Source: Clarkia xantiana subsp. parviflora
Taxonomy: Eukaryota > Streptophyta > Magnoliopsida > Myrtales > Onagraceae
NCBI GenBank assembly: GCA_036873135.1
Contig: JAPTYO010000020.1
Span: 8,249,203 to 8,313,202 of the forward strand
DNA: 64,000 nucleotides
Direction: 5' to 3'
Position numbers and translations under genes: made by a program. Below, piece after piece: positions 31,047 through 42,560 of the stretch. Within the stretch, counting starts at the first letter, position 1; each line of letters starts with the position of its first letter. The notes under the pieces are model-generated. The model saw nothing but the letters and a program-made list of their open reading frames with translations, had not been told where the DNA came from and searched no databases.

Positions 31047-34000
31047 TCAAACATGATACTTCTTCAAGTGTTCGCCACTGAAGGAATGCTTCAACGTCTT
31101 GCCATCAAGGTCCTCTAGCCTGTATGCATTGGGTGCTGGCATCCCTACGATCTTGTAAGGTCCCTCCCATTTCGGTGATAGCTTGTTGATCCGATCTTGA
31201 TGAACGAACTCGTTCCTCCGCCAGACAAGTTCTCCAACGAAGAATTGTCGGGACCTGACACGCCGATTGTAATATCGGGCTGTTGCCAGACGCATTCGGG
31301 CCTGGACTTCGTCAGCCTTCCATCTTTTCTCCTCAAGCAAGTCTAAGTCTAGACGCCTCATTTCCTCGTTTGTCAGAGGCTCGTAATATTTCGCGCGATG
31401 GGAAGCCACCGCTATTTCCACGGGAGCGACTGCCTCCGTGCCATAGACCAGGCCAAACGGAGTTTCCCCCGTCGATTGCTTGGGTGTTGTTCTAACAGCC
31501 CACAGCACATTTTCGAGCTCATCCAGCCAATGGCCTTGCAAGGCATAGACTCTCTTCTTCAAGCCATCCATCACGATCTTGTTGGCTGATTCTACCTGGC
31601 CATTGGTCTGAGCGTGGCGGACTGAAGCGGTCCGATGTTCAATGTTTAATTCCTCCAGGTACTCCTTCAACTGAGCCCCATTGAACGGAGGGCCGTTGTC
31701 GCTGATCAACACTCGAGGAACCCCGTACCGGGATACGATTTGAGTTTGAAGGAACTTGAGGATCTGCTGCCCCGTCGTTCTAGCCAATGCTTTAGCCTCT
31801 ATCCATTTTGAGAAGTAGTCGATGGCCACGAGCAAATACTTGCACTGACCCTTCGCTTGGGGAAGAGGTCCCACCAAATCAATCCCACATTGCGCGAAGG
31901 GCCATGCACTCCTGATGGGCATTAAGTCCGCGGCGGGAGCCACGATATTTGGAGCGTACCTCTGGCATGCATCACAGGATCGGACCATCACGGTCGCTTC
32001 CTTGTTCATCAAGGGCCAATAGTAGCCTAAGTTCAATGCCTTCCTCACTAGAGATCGGGCCCCTTCATGACAAGCCGCGACTCCCTCGTGTAGCTCCCTC
32101 AGGATCCGATTCGTGTCAGGTTCTGCTACGCATTTTAAGAAAGGCTTTACGTACCCTTTTTTGTATAATTGGTTGTCCACCATCGCGTAGTTGTCTGCAA
32201 TCCGACGCAACCTGACAGCTGCCACCTTGTCATCGGGGAGTGTCCCCGTAGTCAGGTATGTGACCATCGGGGTCATCCAAGTGGGCTTCTCTTCTTCCTC
32301 CGATCCTGTCTCGATAGCGCAGATCTCCACCGGATCAATGTTTGAGATAATCACCTTTTCTAGGAAATGTACCTTCCGATTCTCCTCGGGGGCCACTCCC
32401 AGAGCAAACTTGCTCAAGGCATCTGCTTCCGCGTTTTCTTCCCTCGGGATCGCCTCGATGTTGAAGCTTTTGAAGCTTCCCTTCAAAGTCTGCACCTCGT
32501 GCAAATACTTTTTCATTATCGGGCTCCTGGCTTCGTAGTTCCCCTGGACCTGGTTCACGATCAAGCTGGCATCGCACTTCACTTTCAAATGATCGACCCC
32601 CGTACCCTTGGCAATCTTAAGGCCTGTGATGAGAGCCTCATACTCCGCTTCGTTGTTGGTGGCTTTGAACGTCAACGCCAAGGCATATCGTAGGGGCTCG
32701 CCTCCACCGGGCGGTATCAATACGAATCCTGCCCCCGAGCCTTCCACACTCGATGAACCATCAGTGTACATCTCCCAAGTATTCTCCTCATTTGGCTGTT
32801 CTGGCTGTTGTTCTGTCGTCGGGACTTCCTTCATGGTTGCCCCCTCTGCGAGACCCGTTACTTCCAGATCGGGTGCCGTAGACTCAGCTATAAAATCCGC
32901 CAATGCCTGGCCCTTAATAGCGGTTCTCGGAGCGAAATGAATACGAAACTCCGTCAGCTCGATGGCCCATTTTACCAATCTTCCCGACGCCTCCGGTCGG
33001 TTCAAAAAGTGTTTCAGGGGCTGATTGGTCAATACCGTAACTTCATGGGCATGGAAGTAAGGTCGTAGCTTTCGAGCGGCAATAATCAACGCGAAGAGAT
33101 ACTTCTCAATAGCGGGATAGTTTATTTCAGACTTGGCAAACGCCTTGCTTACATAATAGATAGGCACTTGGTTGCCCTTGACAATTGTAATCAAAACAGA
33201 ACTAACAGCCACATCGGAAACAGCCAAATAGAGATAAAGCGGCTCGCCTGGAACTGGTTTCGCCAACAGCGGAAGGGTACGGAGGTGCTGCTTGAGTGCC
33301 TGGAACGCCTCCTCGCACTTGTCGGTCCATTCGAACTTCTTGTGGGCTCTCAGCACATCAAAAAATGGCATGGCTCGGTCACTCGCCTTGGATAGGAAGC
33401 GATTCATCGCGGCCAACCGGCCATTCAGCACCTGGACCTCCCGATGGGTCTTCGGGGACTGCATCTCCTCGATTACCCGCAGCTTCTCGGGGTTCACCTC
33501 GATTCCTCTCTGGCTCACCATGAACCCTAGGAACTTCCCCGAGTTCACCCCGAAAGCACATTTGTCGGGGTTCAGCCGAACCTGATGGAACTTCATCCGC
33601 TCAAATGCCGCCGCCAAGTTCTGGACATGGTCTCCTGCCTGTCGGGACTTCACCAGCATGTCGTCCACATACGCCTCCATGGTTTTCCCCAACATGTCTC
33701 CGAACAACTTGTTCACCATCCGCTGGTAAGTTGCTCCGGCATTGATCAATCTGAAGGGCATCACGTCGTAATGGTGGACGTCACTGTCGGCATAGAAGGC
33801 CGTATGGGGGGCATCCTCCTTCGCCATCTTGATCTGGTTGTACCCGGAATAGGCATCCATGAAGCTCAGCAGCTCATGTCCCGATGTGGCATCCACTAAC
33901 TGATCAATCCTCGGGAGCGGGTAGCAATCCTTCGGGCAAGCCTTGTTCAAGTCACGGAAATCGACACACATTCGCCACTTCCCGTTACTCTTTCGCACCA

Positions 34001-34286
34001 GGACTGGGTTAGCCACCCAAGACTGGAATCGGAGCTCCTTGATGAATCCAGCATCGAGTAGTCTGCCCACCTCTTGCTGGATCGCGATCCTCTTGTCAGC
34101 GCCCATCGGACGCCTTCTCTGGGCGATAGGCTTGATCGCGGGGTCTATCTTCAGCTCGTGCACTATCACGTCGGGGATGATTCCTGGCATATCACTCGGG
34201 GACCAAGCAAACAGCTCCTTAAACTCCTTCAGGAGCTCGATCAACTCTCGGGCTCTTTCCTCCGACAAAGCAGACCCGATCTTCAC
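31047..34286 (-). CDS. pol: Element B pol: RT, RNase H and integrase (Ty3/gypsy, Tat lineage)
   Basis: The frame is 1079 codons on the minus strand, in frame with the protease but separated from it by a stop. RT spans about residues 45-270: FMDAYSGYNQI at 142-152 and catalytic YVDD at 206-209. The usual MPFGLKNAG reads MPFRLINAG here (176-184), which may impair activity. RNase H spans about 505-630: YTDGSS, NEAEYEAL, CDASLIVNQ and NAEADALS supply the acidic residues. Integrase spans about 725-1010: H733, H740, C771 and C774 form the zinc site, and D803, D863 and E899 fit D-D-E. The tail LEDLDGKTLKHSF is the conserved C-terminal block before the stop. Apart from the substitutions in RT, the frame looks complete. 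It would act in reverse transcription and integration of B-type elements if expressed past the stop. Confidence 0.88.
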   Translation of the reverse strand: MKIGSALSEERARELIELLKEFKELFAWSPSDMPGIIPDVIVHELKIDPAIKPIAQRRRPMGADKRIAIQQEVGRLLDAGFIKELRFQSWVANPVLVRKSNGKWRMCVDFRDLNKACPKDCYPLPRIDQLVDATSGHELLSFMDAYSGYNQIKMAKEDAPHTAFYADSDVHHYDVMPFRLINAGATYQRMVNKLFGDMLGKTMEAYVDDMLVKSRQAGDHVQNLAAAFERMKFHQVRLNPDKCAFGVNSGKFLGFMVSQRGIEVNPEKLRVIEEMQSPKTHREVQVLNGRLAAMNRFLSKASDRAMPFFDVLRAHKKFEWTDKCEEAFQALKQHLRTLPLLAKPVPGEPLYLYLAVSDVAVSSVLITIVKGNQVPIYYVSKAFAKSEINYPAIEKYLFALIIAARKLRPYFHAHEVTVLTNQPLKHFLNRPEASGRLVKWAIELTEFRIHFAPRTAIKGQALADFIAESTAPDLEVTGLAEGATMKEVPTTEQQPEQPNEENTWEMYTDGSSSVEGSGAGFVLIPPGGGEPLRYALALTFKATNNEAEYEALITGLKIAKGTGVDHLKVKCDASLIVNQVQGNYEARSPIMKKYLHEVQTLKGSFKSFNIEAIPREENAEADALSKFALGVAPEENRKVHFLEKVIISNIDPVEICAIETGSEEEEKPTWMTPMVTYLTTGTLPDDKVAAVRLRRIADNYAMVDNQLYKKGYVKPFLKCVAEPDTNRILRELHEGVAACHEGARSLVRKALNLGYYWPLMNKEATVMVRSCDACQRYAPNIVAPAADLMPIRSAWPFAQCGIDLVGPLPQAKGQCKYLLVAIDYFSKWIEAKALARTTGQQILKFLQTQIVSRYGVPRVLISDNGPPFNGAQLKEYLEELNIEHRTASVRHAQTNGQVESANKIVMDGLKKRVYALQGHWLDELENVLWAVRTTPKQSTGETPFGLVYGTEAVAPVEIAVASHRAKYYEPLTNEEMRRLDLDLLEEKRWKADEVQARMRLATARYYNRRVRSRQFFVGELVWRRNEFVHQDRINKLSPKWEGPYKIVGMPAPNAYRLEDLDGKTLKHSFSGEHLKKYHV

Positions 34287-34307
34287 CTTCCTCTGAGGGC
34301 CATCAAT

Positions 34308-35200
34308 CTAAACCTCCTTCAGATCCTCCATGGGGGCGGGACGCCCGTACTCCTCTCGAGGATCGGCATCAGTCTGAAGGACAGTCATGGCTTCCCTCCT
34401 TCTCCTTCTGGTAGCGTTAACATAGCATTTTCGCGATGCCACTTGGTCACCCTTGACCTCTCCGACTCCGTTGTCAGTCGGGAACTTCATTTTCTGGTGG
34501 ACCGTCGAGGCGACTGCCATGAGAGGGTTGATAGTGGTCCTTCCGATAATGGCGTTGTATGCCCCCGCAGACTCCACGACAACGAAATCTACGTTTCGTT
34601 TCTCCATCTTCCAGCCACTACCAAACTCCACCGGTAAGGTAATCATTCCCAGTGGGTAAGAGGTGGAACCAGAGAATCCCACCATCGGGAAGTCCACCTG
34701 TGTGAGGTCCTTCTTCGTTATTCCCATGGCTTCCAGAGCGTCCATGAAAAGAATATCGGAGGAACTCCCTCCGTCTATCAGGATCCGCTTCATCTCGAAT
34801 CCGTCGACATCCAGGGTCACGACCAAGGCGTCATCGTGAGGGCTCTCCACGCCTACTAGATCCTCCGCCGAGAAAGAAATTACCATTTCCTCCTTCAGGG
34901 TCCACGACCGAGACCTTTTGCCTAGTACCACCGCGGCAGATATGCGGGACGCGTAGTTCTCCCGAGAGGCAGAGGTGTCAACTCCCGCCGCCATTCCTCC
35001 GTGGATGACGTTGATAGTTCCGCGCCTCTCCTTACGGGCACCTGAACCCGAGGCTTCTTGCTCAACCTTCTTCTTCTTCGGGGATCGGTCGCGGGACTTG
35101 GAACGGGATCGTGACCGACTTCTGGAACGGGATCGGCACCGTCCCCATCCGACGAACTCTTTCAGCTTCCCCTTTTGGATCAGCTTCTCAATTTCCTTCT
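34308..35200 (-). pseudogene. Element B knuckle, SR region and protease, bounded by a frameshift and a stop
   Basis: This is the minus-strand continuation of gag-pol in the pol frame. CRYHRANGHDTENC lies near 35245-35200, then an Arg-Ser-rich stretch (about 35150-35080). The protease has LIDGGSSSDILFMDALEAMG (about 34800-34740) and AIIGRTT. It ends DLKEV then TAG at 34308-34310. The next codons continue in the same frame into pol, so a single amber separates protease and RT. D cannot be compared at this point because of its deletion. I read this as a mutation, but programmed readthrough cannot be excluded from one copy. Confidence 0.75.
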
Positions 35201-36727
35201 TCAGCTCCCGACAGTTTTCGGTGTCGTGACCATTGGCTCGATGGTAGCGACAGTAACGGTCAGGGCGGCTCCTAGGAATTCGCCTTCTTTCCTCGGGGGG
35301 TATCGGGCGAGACCCTGTCTGTCCATCACAGCTAACACAGAGGTCATCGAGCTATTGATGGGAACGGCCCGACCTTCTCGGTTGTCCTTCCTTGGAGGAC
35401 GCTTGTCTTCTCTTTTATCGGGACGACCACGGTTCCTACTTCCTTCTGACTTGTCGCTCCCTTTGTGATCATCCGACGGCTTGGACGATGGCTTTCCTCT
35501 CCCCGATTTCGGGGGATCGAGCTCTCCGGCAGCAATCTTCGACTCCTGGACGTCGATTTGCTGTTTCACCCTCGCTTGCAGGGCCTCCATACTCCACACA
35601 GCCTTCGCGGCTACGCTGTGCATCAGGTCAGAACCGTACGGAGCGCTCAAGTTCCGCAGGAAAGTACGGATGGTCTCTCCCTCCGAGATTTCTTCATCAA
35701 TCTCCGCAGCACTAGCAGTGAACCGTTGGTAGTAGTATGCCAACGATTCATCGGGTCTCTGCACCACCTGGGTCAAGGACCTCACACTCTTCAGAAGACG
35801 CCTCCGACCCTGGTACTGCTTGATGAAGCGATCGTGCATATCAGCCCAGCACGTGATGCATCCTGGCGGGAGGCTGAAGAACCAAGTCATGGCCCTTTCT
35901 CCCAGGGTTATCGGGAATAATGAACAGATAAGGTCATCGTTCGATGTTCGTCCCATACAGGCCTGGAAATGCCTCTGAACATGGCGAACTGGGTCCCCCT
36001 CACCATCGTACTCCTTGATGGTCGGGATACCTAGCCCGGGCGGGGCGACGGTATCTATCAGCCGCGGCACGAAAGGATGGCTGGACCGATCCCTTAGCTC
36101 CGATGTCATCTGCTTCTGATCACCCATACAGATACTGACGATTTTCACCACCTGATCGGGGGTGATGGGGCCATTCAGGGGAATGGTCCGGTTTTGCACT
36201 GGTCCTGGGCCGTCAACCACGAACTTCTCCAGGTGCGCTGGTTCTTTGCCCTTGCTCCTGGGCGGAGCCTCCTGAACCTCCTGTTCTTCTGGGACCACCC
36301 TCGGGGGGGGGGGGGGGGGGGGGGGTGAAGGTAATTCTTCTCGCGGAGGCAACTCTTCCGCCCTCCTGGCGGCCTCCCTTTTGTCCAACAAGGCCTCCAT
36401 GGCAGCCAAGAACATGGGCATAGCATCTGCTACTGCCTTGGCCAACTCTGAGTTCGAAGACGACCCTTCTTCTCTTCGGGGGACTCTTCCTCCTCCATGG
36501 CCCACCGGATTCAGGGGAGCCTCATCTTCCTCCCTACGCGGGATATCCTGCCTGTTCATCTCCAGGTCTCGTACTGAGACCTCATAACCATCACCCTGCC
36601 CCCCTGTCTGGGAAATAGCGGGGTTCTCACCTTGTTCAGCAACACGTTCTGGCAATGGGGAATTCACAGTTCCCGCGGGACGAGAACTGGCAGCCTGAAC
36701 CTGCTTCTTCTTGCCACCACCGGCCAT
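35201..36727 (-). pseudogene. gag: Element B gag, frameshifted at its 3' end
   Basis: The first ATG in frame is at 36727, corresponding to the ATGACGGCTGGC position of D. The gag core is strongly conserved with D: PLNGPITPDQVVKI, IKEYDGEGDPVRHVQ and WADMHDRFI.QYQGRRRLL are visible. A proline run is encoded by a 23-base homopolymer (36303-36325 on the plus strand is all G). After GEFLGA (about 35272) a one-base loss shifts the frame, so the knuckle motif is read out of frame and the frame ends at 35201. Gag would form the particle. This copy would give a protein without its nucleic-acid-binding end. Confidence 0.85.
36303..36325. repeat. Homopolymer run of 23 G inside B gag
   Basis: There are 23 consecutive G on the plus strand (C on the gag strand), encoding polyproline. 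Such runs are prone to slippage in replication and in sequencing, so the exact length, and hence the gag frame, should be treated with care. Confidence 0.95.
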
Positions 36728-36781
36728 TGATCTGGTAGAAACTATCTTGACTTTTCGTACGTTTCCCACAGACGGCGCCAG

Positions 36782-37540
36782 TGTTGGATCACGGGTGAAG
36801 CTCTGTTACGTCCTTGACGGAAAGCTTTGGACTCCTGGGCTCCGCGTAATCCTGCAAAAGGGGATGACCTGGGTGGTGACCCAGAATCCCTCTCTGATGC
36901 TTAAATGAGTATGTGATCAATGGGGGGATAAGCAAGAAGTCTAAGTTCGTATTAGATGATGGTTTTCTGAGGTAACTTCCTCCCTTATATAGGAAGGGAA
37001 GTTACTCAGTTACCTGTTACTGCGCTGGCAGTTTTACCCATGATTCCGTGTATCTCGCCACGATTCCGCATATCTCGGTTGGGATTCCATATATCTCGCC
37101 CCACGCTCCGCGTATCTTACCCGTACTCCGCGTATCTCGAGCACGCCCTGCGTATCTCGGGGGATTTATCTTTATCTCTAACCGTCTCCCACTACTCTAT
37201 CTAGTAGGCGGGTTTCTCGGTCTTTATCCTCTGATCTCAAGTCCCGACTCCTGTCGAAGACTCCAGAGTTGTCTCATTCTAGATCACCACCCAGGACCTT
37301 CAGTCTCTACGGGACAGGTCCAGCCTCTACGGAGCTTTATTATCGGGGCCTTTACTAAGGCATATCGTGGCCTACTCAGAGGCTTTACATCGGAAGCATT
37401 CAGCTCATACATCGGGACCGCTAAAGTCGGGACCCTTCGTGCTGGGCCTTTGGGCCTTCTAGGCTTTTCTCTAGGCCCACTGGACCTACTCGCCGTCCAT
37501 TGGCTGTTAACGGGGTTAACGATTACATCGGAACACATCA
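36782..37540 (-). mobile_element. 5' LTR of element B
   Basis: The LTR is 759 bp. On the plus strand it starts TGTTGGATCACGGG and ends GGAACACATCA. The primer-binding site (minus strand, TGGCGCCGTCTGTGGG) abuts it at 36765-36781. A reverse TATA (plus CTTATATAGG) lies near 36985. The target duplication CCTTT follows at 37541-37545. Plus-strand open frames inside both LTRs have no coding support. Confidence 0.92.
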
Positions 37541-37545
37541 CCTTT

Positions 37546-38600
37546 CAGATGTATCATTGCCCCCTTAGAGTAGGTGTAGTGATCATCCCACACTTAGGGG
37601 GTTACCTATTGCATTGTAATACTCATTGTCATTGGTACCATATGACGTTGCTCATGAAGTGGACGTCAGTGATGTATTGTAGGTGGGGTGCCGACCCCTA
37701 TATCAGGCGTGTCGCCTAGTATGCGCATGCCGTTGTGCTCATCAAGTAGTTGTAGGAATCAATATAAGTATGGGGTATTGACTCTGCGCCTGCACTACAC
37801 TATAGTGCATATATTGTTGAACTGCCCCTGAGGTGACGTTGTCGTCTTTATAGGCGTAGGTTATTAACCCTTGTATTCATCATGCTGCCCCCATAGTAGG
37901 CTTGCTAGTCATTATAGATATGAGGTATTGACCTTTGCGTGCGTCGCTCCTCATGATACTGTCTTCTTCATGAGCATAGGGTGTCGACCCTTGTGCTCAT
38001 TACACCTTGTGGTGTGTGTTTATCATATTTCCTCCAAAGTAGTTGTTTGTCATCGTTATGGACTTGGGGTGTCGACCCTAGAGTCCGTCTCACCTTATAG
38101 TGTTGGTTGTCCTGCCTCTGTAGTAGGTGTTTTCTTGATTATTGGTGTAGGGTATCTACCCTTGCATTCATCCAGCTTTATAGTGTTCATTCATCGCATT
38201 GCCTTCGTAGTAGTCGTACTTAGTCATTATAGACATTGGGTACTGACCCTTGTGTCTATTTGCATTTCATGGCATATATTCCTGATGTTGTCCCCGAGGT
38301 GAGCATTGTCGTTGTTGTGGACATAGGGTGTCTGCCCTTATGTCAGTCTTATCTTGTATTGTGCTTCCTTAAGTTACCTTTATATCAGATATCGTCCCTG
38401 TCATGGACATAGGGTGTCGACCCTTGTGTCCGTCCTGCTTTGCAATTCGTGTTCATTATGTTGCCCCTGGAGTTGGCATCATTATATGAATATAGGGTGT
38501 CAACCCTTACTTCTATCGCACTTTTCAGTGTGCGTCCGCTGCGTTGCCAGTTGCCACCTCGTAGGCTATTCACTATATTTGCTTGTTGAGACGCTAGTCG
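37546..38600. repeat. Imperfect tandem array of element C, about 80-95 bp
   Basis: Roughly ten units are marked by GGGTGTCGACCCTTGTG or variants, near 37765, 37855, 37925, 37980, 38066, 38146, 38238, 38326, 38410 and 38496. Related units occur at about 16600-16911, so B inserted into this array. It lies between the 3' LTR and the 5' end of the antisense relic, a different position from the arrays of A, B and D. Confidence 0.75.
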
Positions 38601-38639
38601 TTGGTTTGGACATGGGATAGTGTTTACCCTCTTCATATT

Positions 38640-40515
38640 ACTATTTTCATGACGCGTAAGTCTTCTTCTTTTAAAGACCCTGTTGTTATGTTTCTTGATC
38701 CTTGCTTGACATTGGACTCGACGAGGATTGGGAATGTTCTCACAAGCCTGTGTCGTTGTCAGGGTTATTACCCCTTTGTTCTCCCCGTGGATCGGTCTAG
38801 GAACTGTGGAAGAGCCGTCACCTTTTTGTCATGGACTATCAAGTTACCTAGTCGATTGAAGTTGGTGGTATTAAGGATGGTTCTCCTTATAGGCTTATTT
38901 GTTGATGTGAAGCCACGGTCAAAAGTAGATCGCTCCTCTCAGGGTGTTGCCGAGAGAGGTAGGGAGGTAGCTCCTCCTTCTGTTGCTCATATAGCATCTA
39001 AGTCTTCCAAGGTGTCTAAGGCTGCGTGTATGTATGTACACCTTATTGTTATGATAGTTGCCTACTTCATGGCGTAGTTGTTCTCACATATCTGCTTTGT
39101 TTTTTTTCTATGGGGCATCGACACTGTTGACAAGGTCACTAGCCCCTTGTTTGCCAAGAAGCCTTTCACTGTGTATGGAGGTTCTCAAAGTTCCTCTAAT
39201 CGAAAGAGAAAAGTGACCGATCTTTGATGATCCGGTGTCAACTCTTCCCCGTGACAAAGGGAAAGGGGACGTTGATCCTGTATCTGGTAATGTTGCCCTT
39301 GCAGCTGCTGGTGCTGGCACTCCAGCCACTGACGCTGCGGCCGCTGACGCTGATGCTACTTGATGCTGCAGCTGCTGACGTTGACACTGCCGCCACTGGC
39401 GTTGACGCTGCAGCCACTGGCACTGATACTCCAGCTACTGACGCTGACACTGCAGCCACTGATGCTAATCGGGGTAAGGCTCCTGCTCTTAAACGAGAGA
39501 TCGCTTCTTATGATGGCGGCGTATTCAGCCTTTTCAGGCTTGGTCCTAAGGCGTATCTTGAAGTTACGCATTCTTCTTACTTGTGTGCTTATCCTGATGT
39601 TGTACGCTGCTTTCTTATTGATACACAGCGTGCATCTAGCACCATATACTATCCCTAGATGTTTTGATGCGGTGGTGACCTTTTCTATTACGCTTAGGTG
39701 CCTTTGGCTTCCACCAGAAGCTATCATCTTGGTCAATTATCCTCCTTAGTGACCCCGGAGATCGGCGTTCACCTGATTAATGCTATTGTTGCCCCTGGCG
39801 ATCATAGGGTGTTACCTGACTCTGCCTTAACCGGGTTTCAGCTTGCTAGCGGGGTGTTGTCTCGACATGCCCCTGTGAGTATACATCTCTATTGTACTTT
39901 CATTACTAGAATTTCACTATCTAGCGTGTGCCTATTATTCTCAAGCTTTCGCCGACGCGATCAACCTGGGCTTCTTCATGGTCGAGCTGACCGAGAAGGT
40001 CATTTCCAGAGAACTAAGAGAGACTATTTGTGTTATGAAGGAGAAGGCTTCCATCTTTGGCCCCTCCGAGCTTGTTTGACAGTGTCGCATTACATCCCTT
40101 GAAGCCGAGGTCAGCCAACTTTGAGAGGAGAAAAAATAGGAGGCTATAGCTGTATTCGAGCACTTGGCGTAGGTACTTGCGAAGAACATTGGCGATGAGA
40201 CTGTTCACAGTATCGCTCAGTATAAGGCATCTCCCGAGTTTTGAAGTGGATGCCAAAATGAAGTGTCGGGTCATCATTGAGACCTATGGTGAATGTCTTG
40301 CTGCCAAGATATATGATATCGACCCTTTACTTGGTTTCAATGAAGCTGGCAACTTTATCGGATTTGCTTTCGCACACATAGCAGCGCTCTTTGGTGAGGA
40401 TTCTACCGCTCTTATCGAAGGGAAGCATGCTCCTTCTTCGACTTTCTCAAGTAGAGTTGTGGATACTACTCCCTTGTGTGATGATGGCGGCGACGATGCT
40501 GCCACTCTTGATTAA
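38640..40515 (+). pseudogene. Element C antisense gene relic, middle and C-terminal part
   Basis: The plus strand lies opposite the element. An open stretch from 38601 to 39077 has no match I recognise. SNRKRKVTDL near 39200 and an Ala/Thr/Asp repeat (about 39300-39470, units such as DAAATGTDTPATDADTAAT) resemble the basic, low-complexity linker of the B gene. PEIGVHLINAIVAPGDHRVLP (partial, about 39750-39820) sits where B has LALHLLAGSIPPALRRP. A decayed coiled coil follows (AFADAINLGFFMVELTEK, then ITSLEAEVSQL), with several stops. A C-terminal acidic part runs 40230-40515 (EAGNFIGFAFAHIAALFGED, stop at 40513). Assignment rests on order and weak motifs. Confidence 0.5.
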
Positions 40516-41029
40516 TAGACTGACTACCTTTATCACACTTGTAGATAGCCGCCCCTTCTATGCTTATCATGCATCGTTGTGTGGAAACACTTGCTTTTGG
40601 TACTTAGGCATGCATGTCATCCATCTATCGTTCGTATCATACTTGTTCAAGACATATGTAAATGTATGGTTATATAAGCATGAGTAGGATATCATACCAT
40701 TGTTATTATGGATGCCCCCACGCCTGTTAGGTTTTGTATGTTTACACTTCCTGTTGTGACCTCTTGTTCTTGAGGTTGTTAACACCATACCGGTTGAATG
40801 TCGGACTTAGCATTGTAATACGCATGTATCGCGAATATGATATGCTTCCTTATTCTTAGGACGTTATCTATCTTGTCATGCCGGTGGAGTGCCGAACTTG
40901 ACGTTCATCACAATCATTACCAATGGTACCTGTATTTATCAAGCTCACACATGCCCCTCTTGGTTGCTACCAAGGTATGGCGTTGCTTTGAGATGTTATC
41001 TATACTTGACGAATACCACTTGCTTGTCG

Positions 41030-41760
41030 ATGCCTCGACATAGCATTGTTTTCAAGACGCCACTTGCGCTGTGTTGACACGTTTTGTGACCGCGTATCCG
41101 ATGCCTCGAGATAGCGTTGTTGGCAAGACGTTAGTTGCTTAATTTGTTGCGTTTTTACCACTTACCCGATGCCTCGGGGTAGTGTTATGGCAAGACGTTA
41201 CTTGCATAATTTGGTACGTTTTAAGCCGCTTACTCAATGCCTTGAGATAGCGTTATGGCGAGACGCGACTCCAATTGCACTTTACCGCTTTACTTGATGA
41301 CTCAAGATAGCGTTGAGGCAAGACGTTACTTGCTCGGTTTGGTATGTTTTAAGACGCCTACTCAATGCCTTGAGATAGCGTTGTGGCAAGATGCTACTTG
41401 CAATCCTAACATGCTACTACAAATGTTATTGCGTTTTCCGCCTATTGATGTCCTAAGACAAAGCTTTGTGGCAAGACGTTACTTGCTTGGTTTGGTACGT
41501 TTTATTCCGCATACCCAATGCCTCGGAGTAGCGTTATGGCAAGGTGCTACTTGCAAATGTGTTTTTCCTCCCTTGGTAGTCCAAGATGTGGCGTTGGTGC
41601 AAGACGCTACTTGCGATAGTGCAATGCGTTTTTTGATTGTACGACCGTTACTTGGCTTGTCTGAAGTAAGGTTGCGACGGTATCGACTCCGCTGTAGTGG
41701 TGTATCCGTTACTTGATTTTCTCAAGCTTAAGTTTTGGCGAGGCGCAACTTGCATGCTAT
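41030..41760. repeat. Tandem array of element C, about 60-85 bp, about nine copies
   Basis: Units contain GATAGCGTT..GGCAAGACGTTACTTGC, near 41037, 41110, 41177, 41246, 41305, 41375, 41458, 41530 and 41590. The array lies beyond the 3' end of the antisense relic, the same relative position as the arrays in A, B and D. 40516-41029 holds no supported gene. Confidence 0.75.
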
Positions 41761-42099
41761 TCAACGGTTTGGGGTGTTTAGGCGTCACCTTGTTATCATA
41801 AGGGTTGCCTCTTCATCGGTATAGCCAGCGGTCGCGGAAACATAACTATCTGTGGTAGTGTCACTGCTTCTTAAGAGACTGGACATAGTGATATTCAAAA
41901 TATCTCCTTAGAGTTAGCTCCCAAGGAATGGAGGCAATCACATCACATAAGTGTCTGTGCCGCCGGAGTATCTGAGATGATACCTGGTTTTCATTTTCCA
42001 GGTACCTGGTGCTATCATATCATCATGACCTTAGCGCTAAGGTATTGTGATCGTGATAATGGTCTCTGCCAGTCAGGCCATTTTGAATCAGTACCCTAA

Positions 42100-42560
42100 G
42101 GTACAGCGACCGCTACCTTGGTGTTGGTTCCAAGTGCGACGCATTGAGTAGTTCCCTAAAGCACAGCTATCATGGAATTGGTAGTAATTCCAACCGTGAT
42201 GCTTGAATAACACTGCTTGGTGATCAGCCCAGAACAACTTGGAGATTGTATATAACCTTGATGGACACTCCGCTGTTGCATAGATATCACTACTTGGTGT
42301 TTTTCCATAGTAGAGTGTATAAGAGATATGACCTTGTCTTCCCTTTATATAGTCTTCGTAAATCAGATGTCCCTTGATGGACTTGCTCATCTTCATAAGG
42401 TTTCCACTACTTGGTGATTTTTCAAAGTAGGGTATGAGTTGCGCTGATAGGTCACGTCCGACCATTAGATAATTGGTATAGGCCAGAGGTCGTTGTTAGA
42501 TTTGCCTATCCATATAGCATTGCATGTACTTGGTGTTGTTCCCGAAGTAGGAAGTGTATT
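42100..42560. repeat. Degenerate repeat of element C, about 117 bp
   Basis: Units with CTACTTGGTGTTTTTCC..AGTAG followed by a TATAAG or TATGAG word lie near 42290, 42407 and 42526, with weaker ones near 42117 and 42174. No coding sequence is supported. Confidence 0.55.

Larger units (their letters stand above)
16912..37540 (-). mobile_element. Complete Tat-like gypsy element B, containing element D
   Basis: Both LTRs are 759 bp (16912-17670 and 36782-37540). The 5-bp target duplication is CCTTT at 16907-16911 and 37541-37545. The minus strand holds gag (to 36727), protease and pol (to 31047). The plus strand holds the antisense gene (18353-21054). Element D interrupts B at 21130-21134. By eye the LTRs differ at about 14 positions (about 2%), so B is a recent insertion, younger than C and older than D. 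Pol is long and motif-complete, but gag carries a frameshift and the protease-RT junction a stop. Confidence 0.92.

Noticed and set aside
38601..39077. A 158-codon frame as an independent gene
   Set aside because: No family features. It lies where the N-terminal part of C's antisense gene should be, but similarity to B or D is not visible.
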